Shown here: positions 35,101-47,597 of the stretch, one piece after another
Layout of the letters: every line of letters starts with the position of its first letter
Numbering within the stretch: position 1 is the stretch's first letter
Source of the DNA: Hysterangium stoloniferum
Lineage: Eukaryota > Basidiomycota > Agaricomycetes > Hysterangiales > Hysterangiaceae
Assembly: GCA_015178975.1 (NCBI GenBank)
Contig: WHVD01000073.1
Span: forward strand, 124,001-188,000
DNA length: 64,000 bases
Direction of reading: 5' to 3'
The notes under the pieces: generated by a model
Database searches by the model: none
The model's input: the letters and a program-made list of their open reading frames with translations, nothing else
Told to the model about the DNA's origin: nothing
Translations under genes and position numbers: made by a program

Positions 35101-36368
35101 TGTGCAATGAGGGCGTGTTCCACTTGGGTAGAATGCAAGTTTAAGGAGTACAGGTTTTTTTGTTTGAGTAGGGAGCCGCGAGCAATAGTAGAATTCGAGG
35201 ATTTTGCGCTGAGCCAACAGCAATGATTATCGAAGTGTGCAATGAGGTTAGAGTCCCGGGTAAGGCATTGAACTGATACTAGTCGGACGATAGCATCAGG
35301 GATGTAGAGAACATTTTTTAGAGTGATATGAGCACCCCGTCCTATTCGTATTTTGATGTCTCCAACACCAATGGCCAAAATGGAAGAACCTCCTAATCCT
35401 TTTACAGGGCGGGGTGTGATGGCATTTAAGGTAAGGAAGTCGGTTTGTTCTGGTGATATATGAACAGTTGCGCCACTGTCTAGCCAAAAGGGGTGTGTAT
35501 CCGTAGATAGGGTAGTTCGCTTCGTTTGCGATAATGGTTGTATGTTGGTTGCACTTAGGGCTGTAGGGTGTGATTGGGTATGCGTGTTCCAATTAACATT
35601 CGTGGTTAACTCCTCCTCAAGCACAACCCAGCCATTATACTCCAGGCTGTCAAGTTCCATTGGGGAAGAACCAGGATTCTGTGGTGGAGGAACGATGCCT
35701 GCAAAATTAGTGGGAGCAGGGGTAGCGATGGACAAGTCAGAGGGGTCCATCTGTGCGAAGTACATCTGGCCATCAGATCCCTGCATCCGGACAGATATTT
35801 TCGGTTTAGGGATGGGACCGGAGGGGTTGGAAGGGGAGGTGGATGGTTTGGGGTATTTAATGTCGCGGTCACGCTGACGAGCCAGTTTGGATTCCTCAAT
35901 GGTCTTCCCGGCCATGCCACCACCAGTGGAAATGCAATATTCCGCAGTATGGCGACGCCGCTTGCAGTTGGAACAGATCGGAGAAGTGTCAGGTTTAGGG
36001 AGGGCGGCAAGGGCAATGGAGGTAGTACCAGTGGTGCGTTTGGTATTGTCAGAGGTCATCAGAGCCTGTTCACTATCCAGGTAAGAACGGAGCTGGGTGG
36101 AAGTAAAAGGTTGAGACGTCGTGGATTGAGAGATGTCCCGGGTGACTAGGGAGCGCAAGTGTAGGAAGTCAGTGCCGAAGGCATTCAGGAGGGCAATACA
36201 CTTGAAGAGGTCCCGGGATATGTCTCCCATATCATAGGCACGGTCCACGGCAGCGCAAATAGTTTTGGCGGTAGTGGGCAATGGGGTGCCACGGGAGAAC
36301 TGGGTAAGTAGAGCAGTTTGGAGCAGCTGGACCTGGCGGATGGGACCTGGCTTAGTGGTTTCCAACAT
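32148..36368 (-). CDS. Ty1/copia polyprotein, 1406-codon open frame, gag N-terminus missing
   Basis: A single frame runs gag (GPIRQVQLLQTALL, residues 8-21), CCHC knuckle (CSNCKRRRHTAEYC, 132-145), protease (WLDSGATVHIS, Asp297), integrase zinc domain (HRRLGHANYKS...CDSCIFGKQ) and core Asp501 (VDLSGP), Asp564 (TDNGE), Glu599 (GRVERMHRT), RT (DVKTAFLYG, active site HVDDF at 1070-1074) and RNase H (GYTDSNWANC; ATSSCEAEYIA; LCDNNAAT). All catalytic motifs are present and no stop interrupts them, so the copy is young. Copia gag normally has about 100 more N-terminal residues; here the frame starts at a 21-bp duplication beside an insertion (36369-36615), so the natural start is lost or displaced. 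Clear paired LTRs were not found. Confidence 0.92.
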   Translation of the reverse strand: MLETTKPGPIRQVQLLQTALLTQFSRGTPLPTTAKTICAAVDRAYDMGDISRDLFKCIALLNAFGTDFLHLRSLVTRDISQSTTSQPFTSTQLRSYLDSEQALMTSDNTKRTTGTTSIALAALPKPDTSPICSNCKRRRHTAEYCISTGGGMAGKTIEESKLARQRDRDIKYPKPSTSPSNPSGPIPKPKISVRMQGSDGQMYFAQMDPSDLSIATPAPTNFAGIVPPPQNPGSSPMELDSLEYNGWVVLEEELTTNVNWNTHTQSHPTALSATNIQPLSQTKRTTLSTDTHPFWLDSGATVHISPEQTDFLTLNAITPRPVKGLGGSSILAIGVGDIKIRIGRGAHITLKNVLYIPDAIVRLVSVQCLTRDSNLIAHFDNHCCWLSAKSSNSTIARGSLLKQKNLYSLNLHSTQVEHALIAQRTPTLETWHRRLGHANYKSINDMINSGLIQGARPSSTTVPSKCDSCIFGKQTKSPIPKMREEGIGHKATRKLEKVWVDLSGPQAVTSRTGNNYIMNIVDDFTNFVWTIPLKAKSDAFPSLQTWERAREIETNLKVGLYRTDNGELKSHEMANWLEARGTDHQFTAPYTSAHIGRVERMHRTLMGKARSMRIYASLPTYLWDEFYLTATHLHVKTTTAATQGKTPWELWYGRTPDYSYLREIGCRAFVLIQNKSNPKIFERSIECILIGYDSKSKSYRCYDSIARQIYSSYHVRFLESHDGHTRSSPSSDVPNPPIGIPISMSDTPMPLPVLPEIPLDPPAPDTPPLRRSSRTTAGIPPGTDRLQRSVQASKDSAERLHLQKIEQSCTIDNTQCDRIPEENTTPDLEQIQHALLSLSFNQELPSMDAVLAAISDNVGIDPLTCNDEPRTWQEALKSGDAERWRAGFQDELDSLKTMGVYKLIHRSDVPRGCKIRKGRPVFRIKRDEGGKAVRWKVRLVFKGFEQIYGKDYHQTTSPTARMESWRILLHIAATLGWDAQQIDVKTAFLYGLLPDDEIQYMEQPEGFIEPGQEDYVWMLLRGLYGMKQSGRIWNKTMNEQMLLWGFTRLACEPCIYYRHTTTGIIIIAIHVDDFLSIASTAAENESFKNEMRRIWTISDLGCARFVVGIGIEWDRPNRLVSLSQSALIDKIVRQFGQINASIVSTPMDHNLKLRPTDRSSLSPTNVAALLALPYRSLVGCLLYLAISTRPDISFAVQQLSQYLDSYSAPHWTAAIRVVRYLKGTRLLKLCLGGTNDLTLTGYTDSNWANCLDTRRSIGGYAFTMGSGIISWTSKKQKTVATSSCEAEYIAAFESVKEGVWLRSLLTGIHMPPTSPTTILCDNNAATALSEDPLLHPRVKHIDIKYHFLREKVHIGDFVLRYINTKNNLADIFTKALEPTQFITLRGFLGLQSDFHARRSFNGEEEC

Positions 36369-36615
36369 AAAGTAAACTCCGACCCGAAGGTCAGTAGTAA
36401 CTCCCCTATGACTTGTTTAAGGCCGGTAGCCAACATTGTGTGGGCCAACATATATATTAAGTAATTTTTATCCCTCTTAATGCCACTTATAAGTTATTTT
36501 TGCCACTTATTTTTGGGCTTGAAACTATTGGTATGGGCGGGGATTGAACTCACGACCTTGTGGGGTCTTCGGAGTATCGGAGTTTACTTTATGTTGGAAA
36601 CCACTAAGCCAACGT
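36369..36615 (-). mobile_element. 247-bp insertion with tRNA-like promoter boxes (SINE-like), flanked by 21-bp duplications
   Basis: The 21-bp tggcttagtggtttccaaca+t occurs at 36348-36368 and 36616-36636 on both sides. On the minus strand the insertion begins with TGGCTTAGTGG (36612-36602), a match to the tRNA A box, and has GAGTTCAATCC (36551-36541), close to the B box. Long duplications and pol III boxes fit a tRNA-derived SINE. However, its head is also the reverse complement of the duplicated target, giving 34-bp inverted ends and a 46-bp palindrome, so a foldback element is an alternative. No tRNA acceptor stem can be folded. Confidence 0.55.
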
Positions 36616-36636
36616 TGGCTTAGTGGTTTCCAACAT
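36591..36636. repeat. Perfect 46-bp palindrome
   Basis: The half-site atgttggaaaccactaagcc+aac is followed without spacer by its exact reverse complement, centred between 36613 and 36614. Confidence 0.97.
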
Positions 36637-36815
36637 TGTCACCTCAATCTGAGCTGTTGACTGATCTGTTGTTCCCCCTGTCACCTCAATCTGAGTTGTT
36701 GACTTATTTGTTCCCCCTTGCCACCTCTTAATTGAGTAGTTGGCCTTATTACTTTTTCTAACTTCTATTTAAGTTGTTGGAATCTGTTGCCACCTCAGTT
36801 AGAGTTGTTGGCTAT
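36637..36815. repeat. Degenerate 40-60 bp repeats upstream of copia
   Basis: Four to five copies of cacctcaatctgagttgttg-type units with c-rich spacers. They keep a minus-strand frame open into the copia ORF for some distance (GGTTDQSTAQIEVT) but do not resemble gag. Confidence 0.6.
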
Positions 36816-37447
36816 CAACCAAGTAATAAATAAATTGTTGTTTTATTGTTTGAAATTAGAATATAATTCTAATTTCTCCTGGTTTGGCTTATAGTTAAAT
36901 ACTGAGAATATTCTTACAGAATCATTAAGACTACATTAAGATCCTGATAAGTTAGTATCACAGTAGACCTTGTAGGTTAGTGTAAATAAAGCATATATTA
37001 GCCAAATAGTGTTTTATTCTACATATATCTAATCTTTTGACCTGTTTATAAATATTTTTACTGTTTGATAAATAGTATAAAATATATATAAACTAGCTAG
37101 CATTGAAGTTAAATCTAGCTTTGGAATCAGTAAATTGTTATTCTTATTTTAGTAGTTGTTATCACAGAAAAAGAACAAGCTTGCACAAGCAGCTCTCAAA
37201 ACCTTCTTTGTGAAGTAGGATGCATATATTCAAGTAAACTCTTGACTTCAGGGGTTCTAAGTCTATTTAGGCTGCCACTGATTAATATCAAATACTTAAA
37301 TTATTTTACCTTGTAGTGAATTGAGTATTTGCACACTTTGATAGAGCATTGGACTCCTTTTTCAGAAAATAATATTAAAATAAGGCTAATACATTACAGA
37401 GGGAAGTCAGTCGAAATATCTGTATATTAGTGATATTAGTAATCTAT
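36816..37447. other. AT-rich DNA, no gene recognised
   Basis: About 630 bp with several tatata and aataaa words. It is the place where the 5' LTR of the copia element would be expected, but I could not match it to sequence on the other side of the ORF. Confidence 0.4.
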
Positions 37448-37452
37448 CTTGT

Positions 37453-38271
37453 TGTTAGGATACACACTCAGGCCGGGGTTCCGGAGAAACCCGCGGGATA
37501 TCCGGTAGGACTTGGCTTCAGCTTATAGGCTGCGCCCTCGCTAGATCGTATTGTCCAATTTCAGACAGGCGGACGGGAATCCTGGGGAGTCCGGGCGGGG
37601 GTTCGTAGGTTGTGAGTCGTAGGTTGTGAGTCGTGAGTCGTGAATCGAGATAGTCGGGAGAGATAGATGCGCCAGAGCCCGTGGGCTCTGACTAGTGCGA
37701 GCGGTCTGATAAGAGTAGGTTTTAGAGAGGAAAATGTATTAGATTACTGGGGGGAATCTAAGCTAATTTTCTGACTGGATTGTATGTACAACATCTGCCA
37801 GTTTATATAGACCGTGGAATGCATGACATACCGAATCCAGTAATAATGAGACGAAACAAGCAAAACATAAAACGGGAATAGTAAACACCAAATTGGTGTT
37901 AGGAATGGGACGGAACGGAGCGGAGTCCGAATCATGACAAAGCATAACCCATAACGGGAAACGGAGCGGGAGCGGAGTCCTAAATCGTGACAGGTCATTT
38001 GACTAAAATGGGAACGGGGCTCGATTAGAGCGGTGACGGGATTCTAAGTGGGTTCCGGTGACTGATGCGTGGGACGAAGACGGACATAGACAGAGACGGG
38101 GTCCGGGGGAAGTCCGGTGACTGATATGTGTCTTAATGAGGTCGAACGTAACGAGTCTTGACGTAACGGAGTCCGGGCGGGAAATCCTATAAACAGACGA
38201 TTGGTGCTTGTAGCGCGTGGGGGCGTATGAGTTAGTGCCCGGAGTCCGGCGGGATTTGTCCAGTCGTAACA
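37453..38271 (+). mobile_element. Solo LTR, family D, copy 1
   Basis: The 819-bp element TGTTAGGATACACAC...CCAGTCGTAACA is flanked by exact cttgt duplications (37448-37452, 38272-38276). It has a tttatatagacc TATA-like box near 37803. It shows about 75-80% identity by eye with the inverted copy at 38984-39723. Confidence 0.9.
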
Positions 38272-38276
38272 CTTGT

Positions 38277-38983
38277 CGTAACTTCTTCAACAAATACTTC
38301 CGTGAGTTCTCGTGACTGGTAATAGCCTCTTACTTCATCGACAGGGCGAATATATACTTTGTCGAATGAGGCTTTTGAATTCGATTAGTAGAATATTATT
38401 CAACTTTATTGAAGAATAATGAATTCGTGACACTTTTCTTAACCCCTTTGCTTAGATCTTAACACTCCAGTCAAGTGAGCTAAGTGTTGTCTCTAGTTCT
38501 TATCATACTATCTGCTCTGTTTGAAATACCAGAGCACCTTAACAGTTTGTATGAGGGTGCAACACATAAGTTGAAGCCAAGCTCCACCCATTTTATAGAG
38601 TTGGACCTCTCATCTAGTATGTCTCTATCATCAGCCCCCCAACATAGAGCCCCCTTTTTCTGCTTTGTTTAGATCTTAACAGATACATGACTCTTCATGC
38701 TGGTGGGCACATACTGTAGTGTATGGGCAACCCCTACTACCTAATATTCACACTAGGCTAGCAGGAGGGAATCTGAAGATATATTAGAACTAATATATAT
38801 ACAAACAACTACCTAACTCACCTAGCAGGAGGGAATCTGAAGAGAAACAGTCTAAGGAATTCCTCCTGCAAGGTGTGACCCATAGGCACCCAGTAGTCTA
38901 AAAATAACTCTACCTAATACAGAACAGGGGCCTTTTCCACAATGGAATACTAATGCTGTGAGCTTCTAAGTTAATCTCCTACT
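38277..38983. repeat. Spacer with further LTR fragments
   Basis: It holds two ends of the form ttagatcttaaca (38452-38464 and about 38668-38680) and the phrase taagttgaagccaagctcca, which is the family D core in minus orientation. The 17-mer aggagggaatctgaaga is duplicated 65 bp apart (38765, 38827). No gene is seen. Confidence 0.5.
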
Positions 38984-39723
38984 TGTTATGACTGGAAATC
39001 CCACTGGACTCTGGGCACTAACTTATACACACCTGCGCCCTATACGCACCCATTATCAGTTCACCAGAATTCCCACTGGACTCCATCTCTGTCTAATTCC
39101 GACCTTGTCCCGCACATCAGTCACCGGACCCCACTCAGAATACCCGTCTTCCCTCTAACTGAGCCCCGTTCCCATTTTAGTCAAATGACCTGTCACGATT
39201 CGGACTCTGCTCCCGCTCCATTTCCCGTTATGGTTTATGATTTGTCACTATTCAGACTCCGCTCTGTTCCATCCCGTTCCTAACACCAATTTGGTGTTTA
39301 CTATTCCCGTTTTATGTTTTCCTCACTTCGTTTCATTATTACTGGATTCGGTATGACATTTACTCCATGGTCTATTTAAACTGGCAGATGTTGTACATAC
39401 AATCCAGTCAGAAAATCGGCTTAGATTCCCCCCAGTAATCTAATACATTTTCCGCTCTAAAACCCTACTTGAATCACACCACTCGCACTAGTCGGAGCCC
39501 ACGGGCTCCGGCATATCTATCTCTCTCACCAGTCTCGACTCACGACCCACGACCTCCGACTTACAACTTACGACCCACAACCCCCACCCGGACTCCCCGG
39601 GATTCCTGTCCACCTGTCTGAAATTGGACTCGACGATCTAGTGAGGGCACAGCCTATAAGCTGAAGCCAAGTCCTACCAGATATTCCGCAGGTTTCTCTG
39701 GAGACCCGCCCTGTATTTTAACA
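38984..39723 (-). mobile_element. LTR, family D, copy 2 (inverted)
   Basis: The 740-bp element is the inverted relative of 37453-38271, with ends TGTTATGACTGG and TATTTTAACA on the plus strand. Flanks ctact/cactc are not a canonical duplication, though ctcct lies 3 bp and 2 bp outside the two ends. Confidence 0.82.
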
Positions 39724-39868
39724 CACTCCTCAGAGGCATGTATTAGCCAGAGTAGTTGATATCTACAAGGAGAGGGAAAGTGATGAAAGGCATGGGGTTG
39801 GATTGTGGACTTAAGACTTCAATAAGATGAGAAAATGGTGCTCCCTAGGGTCTGTGACAGAGGGTCGG

Positions 39869-40499
39869 TGTGAAGAGTGGTAGAAGTTCTAACCGTTCTA
39901 TATATGAAGAATATCGACCGTTGAAGTACAATACCACGATGTATTGACTGTCTAAGTCTAATACGGACCGAACATGTATTGACTATGTAGTTCAATACGG
40001 TAGAGAGAAATAGCTATCTAAAGTAAGGTAGATAGCTAGAACGAATAAGCAGAATCGACTGGTTAAGTGCGATTCTGGATAACTGCTCGAGTGCAAGTAG
40101 AGTAGTTAGAGAGTCGAATAATAGAGTAGCGTGGATGTAGTCCACACGAGTTGAGATAGGGATTGAGTTTCGACTGATACAGTTCGAAACTCAGTTTGAA
40201 TGAGTAGCTAAAGCCCGTCTGTGACGGTCGAGACGATACACCAATCACAACTTACAGGACACTAACAGGTGTCTGGGTAAGTCGTGGTTGCGGTGTAAAA
40301 AGTGTCTGAGTTCTAAACTACCGGCGCTAGAATACATAAGTCTGGCGTGTGTGCGCCCACAAGAGTCGATGTACCGCATACATAGGTCATCGAACTAATT
40401 ATAGGTATAATGAAAGAGAGAAAATAGAAATAATAAAGGAAATATAGTAAGAGCACATCCGACTATATTTCCTGAGTGTATTTTGCCATACCTCTCACA
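39869..40499 (-). mobile_element. Solo LTR, family E
   Basis: The 631-bp element TGTGAAGAGTGGTAG...CATACCTCTCACA has an exact gtcgg duplication (39864-39868, 40500-40504). It shares the gtgtctgagttcta and tcgaacta blocks with families A-C but is otherwise distinct. Confidence 0.92.
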
Positions 40500-40504
40500 G
40501 TCGG

Positions 40505-41023
40505 TCCTCTGACACATAGACATTTGTGGGCACATATGTATAGTATGTAGTTACACGTATGCTAGTGGGTGTAATACAGTAAATGCTAGAACCTGCAAGA
40601 ACTGCAAGTAGTGGTTTGGGAGTTGTGTTGACTACTTCTGACCTCAACAATTGGATTCTTTATTCATCTGACTCTTAGGACTTCAAACTATCAATAGTCA
40701 AAGTCCCAATCGTGAGTCTTATTGCCTCAACTACTTTCAACTTTGTCATCCTGATCTCTTCATTTGTCTTGCTCGTTGGACTTCATACTATCACTTGCAA
40801 GTCTCACTTCCCTACCAAGCCCTACTTCAACTCTTAACTCTACTCTAACTAAATCCACAACTACTAATGCTCTGTACCTACTATTGATTGAATCTACTTA
40901 ATTCTAATCATAATTGTCAGGATCAAACCTTTAAGGTCAATCCCATACTACATATTGAGTGATCACACATATTTAGATTGATATTACTCATACATAGAGT
41001 GGTAAAATATGCAACTCTTCACA
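40505..41023 (-). repeat. Partial LTR of the TGTGAAGAG group and spacer
   Basis: The right end, ggtaaaatatgcaactcttcaca (23 bp ending at 41023), reverse-complements to a TGTGAAGAGT start similar to families A and B. No matching left end was found. The last host-free stretch, 41024-41540, contains nothing I can assign. Confidence 0.4.
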
Positions 41024-41540
41024 CAGACAACTGGTTTGGATCTTGAATCTGCTTGCCACCCCCTGCCTTCAAAGAACCCCCTGGCAAGGGTAGCTTCTTC
41101 CACAGCAGACCATGTCCCGCTGGAATTCTCACTATTTTCCTGAGGATGTCAAGGAAAAATGGAAGAGAATGCAGCTCGAAATAGTATGGGAGATGTTGCG
41201 AGCATAATCACGATCAGGCTCAAGCACAGTCTTGCAATACCGCAAAACTGCTCAAACCAATTTGTCAAAAATATTGTTTCTCCAAGTTACGCTGCGGTTT
41301 TAGCAGGATGATTGAATTTGATTGCGTTACCGAACGGGCCATTAATTTCCATAGGAAACCAGTGGAGAGCAGCAAATGATAGGGATCAGAGCCCAAGAAT
41401 TCTCATTTTGGGAGTAAACTTCAGTGCGTTGTCCAGGAATTCAAGTAATTGGGTCGAGTTGTAATATGCTTCAATTATAAGTACTGATTACATATAATGT
41501 CACTACTTTCCCACGCCCTACTATATCACTTCCACCAAAC

Positions 41541-42695
41541 ATGTCCGTTGAAGTGGCCCCAGCACCACCATCCGATGCCATGGAAGGTGTCCTAGAGGCG
41601 GCATCTACTCCAGCTGCTACAGATGCAGCTCCAGGTGCTACTACAGTAGAAGAGGCCCCGCCAGTCCCCGAAGTGATTGCTTCGGAGACCCTATACATCC
41701 AAAACTTGAATGAAAAGATCAAAATTGACAGTGTGTCTTACATATCTGTTTCTGTCGCATATTTTGTTCACATGTTCCTTTTTTTTTTTCCTTCCAAGTC
41801 ATGAAGGCGACATTACGAGCTTTATTCAAGAACTACGGGACAGTGCTCGATGTAACAGCCCACCGCAACCTCCGAATGCGTGGACAGGCATTCGTTTCGT
41901 TCGAGTCGAAGGAGATTGCCACCAAGGCACAGAAGGAGGTTAATAGGTTTCCTCTTTATGCAAAGCCGATGGTATGACGTCTCCCATTTCCGCGATTATT
42001 GGCCCCATCATGATGTTCTTTTGTAGCAAATTTCATTCGCAAAGACACGGTCTGATGCCGTTGTCCAGCTGCTGGAGCAGAGCCGTGTTGAGGAACATTT
42101 GAAAGAGAGGAAGGAGCGGAAAAGTGGGTGGCACGTTGAGTTCATGCAATACCCGCATCCATCTCACTTGTTCTGTAGAAAAGACACGGCTTGACAACCC
42201 AGTTCGCCGCAAATTTGCCGCCAAGCGTGGTGCTGCTCAAGGTTTGCATCATCAAGTGCCTTCATCTCCTGACACTAAATGATTTTGCAGCCGATGGCAC
42301 AATTGCCTTACCTGGTCCCAAACGTCCAAACGTCCAAATGCCAGATGAATACCTTCCTCCAAACAAGATTCTTTTCCTCCAAAATCTACCCGAAAATGTC
42401 ACGAAGGATCAACTCACTGCGTTATTCTCTCAGTCAGTCAGCTCTTTTGAATATCTAATACAAACTAATTCATGCGCTAGGTACCCGAATTTGTACGAGG
42501 TTCGTCTTATCCCAACAAAGAAGGACATTGCATTTGTGGAATATATGGACGAGAATTCGGCGTCAGTCGCGAAGGATGCTTTGCACAACTACAAGCTAGA
42601 CGGAGAAGGCAAAATCAAAGTACGCGTAGTTCACTTCTCATGTCTGGACAATAACATTCTAACCAAATTTGTAGATTACATTTGCAAGGAAATAA
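41541..42695 (+). CDS. U1A/U2B''-type spliceosomal RNA-binding protein, 274 aa, seven exons
   Basis: Exons: 41541-41730, 41799-41971, 42027-42123, 42179-42241, 42291-42432, 42481-42619, 42675-42695; six introns of 48-68 nt keep the frame. RRM1 has TLYIQNLNEKIKID and RMRGQAFVSF; a Lys/Glu-rich linker follows (EEHLKERKERKKK); RRM2 has ILFLQNLPENVTKDQL and DIAFVEYMDE and ends KIKITFARK. The NLNEKIK segment and the two-RRM layout are characteristic of U1 snRNP A / U2 snRNP B'', which bind the snRNA loop in the nucleus. An Ala/Pro-rich N-terminal tail of about 45 residues precedes RRM1. U1A and U2B'' cannot be separated here; many fungi have one protein for both. The gene converges with PMR1. Confidence 0.93.
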
Positions 42696-42873
42696 GTTGG
42701 AAAAGGGACTGCAATGTCTGCTTGCGCTTATGCTATCTGTACATGTATGTAATGTGATATCAGACTATTTCCTCAAGAATACAGAGGTGTACTCGTCTGA
42801 ATTAATATATTTAAATATGGGAGGTATCCTTCTTTACAATTAGCTTCATGGATATTATTATTTCCTTGTATAA

Positions 42874-46585
<3,712 letters not shown>

Positions 46586-47597
46586 CCGCCGTACGAGTGT
46601 GCGTCTATGTACGTGTCAGTCAGGGGTTGCTTAGCTGTCAAGACGGGTTGGCGGGGCCGACCTTCCTACTTGATATCAAAATTCGATGGTCTGCGTAACA
46701 AGTCAATTTCTTTTCCTACCTTCGTCCAATCAGCTTGCAACCTAACTCTGACAAGCGTGACTGGGATCAATTATCGTATAACCTGAGGGTTGCTGGGCGA
46801 CCTGATTACGTAGATGTTCCCACGAATGTCAAAAATTCGCTGCACTACACCGCAAAATTTATTTTTTTTAAGGAGATGAACTTGACAACATTTTATCATA
46901 ATATCCCTTTCTTTTTTTCGTAAATCAATTCGATTTTTATTCATAACTCTAATTTGCGTGATTTATATTAATCATTTCTATTTCAGAAAATAATGGCCGA
47001 TCGTGAAAAAATGAGATATTCTGAGTTTTATAGGACTCCGCACATTATATATATATAGAAGGGTTGTACGCCGCAATCTTTTTTTTCGTAACTGATGCTC
47101 TCAATGCGACACGAGACGGACTCATTGAAAGCCTGAGCTCTCTCATAGAATGTATCATGCTTGGTACTGGTTTCTAGTGCCTGGTGCCTGGTGGAGGTCC
47201 CGGCGCTTGAAATATTTTACTGCGGTGTGGGCTTATGAAACTCGAACTTATTTGCTTCGTTTTTACAACCAGCCACCATTCCCGAAATGGCGACCGATCA
47301 TATAGTCTGAATGGCATCTACGTTGCATTTTCTCTTACTTGCCTAGAGTTCATTTCGTGGAGTTTCATATTGATATAGTAGCAGCTCATCCCTGAGTCTC
47401 ATCTACTAGTGGAGCACTAAGAAAGTAATTTCGTATTCACAACACGAATCCTCATCTTTCATTATAAATATGATTATAATATAGACTAGGGCTCTGCATG
47501 CGCGGCGGGGGAATAATGAAATATAACAAGGGGTATGGAGACTGTATTTGTGTGCAACTCTAGATCTGGGGAATATCCAGGCTCCTGAATTGCCATT
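46586..47597. other. Intergenic region upstream of the PMR1-type gene
   Basis: About 1 kb between the PMR1-type start and the stop of the next minus-strand gene. It is AT-rich at 46850-47060 and holds no supported gene. It should contain the PMR1 promoter; no clear TATA box or operator stands out. Confidence 0.6.

Noticed and set aside
36530..36620. Functional tRNA gene
   Set aside because: A and B boxes are present, but no 5' acceptor strand pairs with the 3' end and the anticodon arm cannot be folded.
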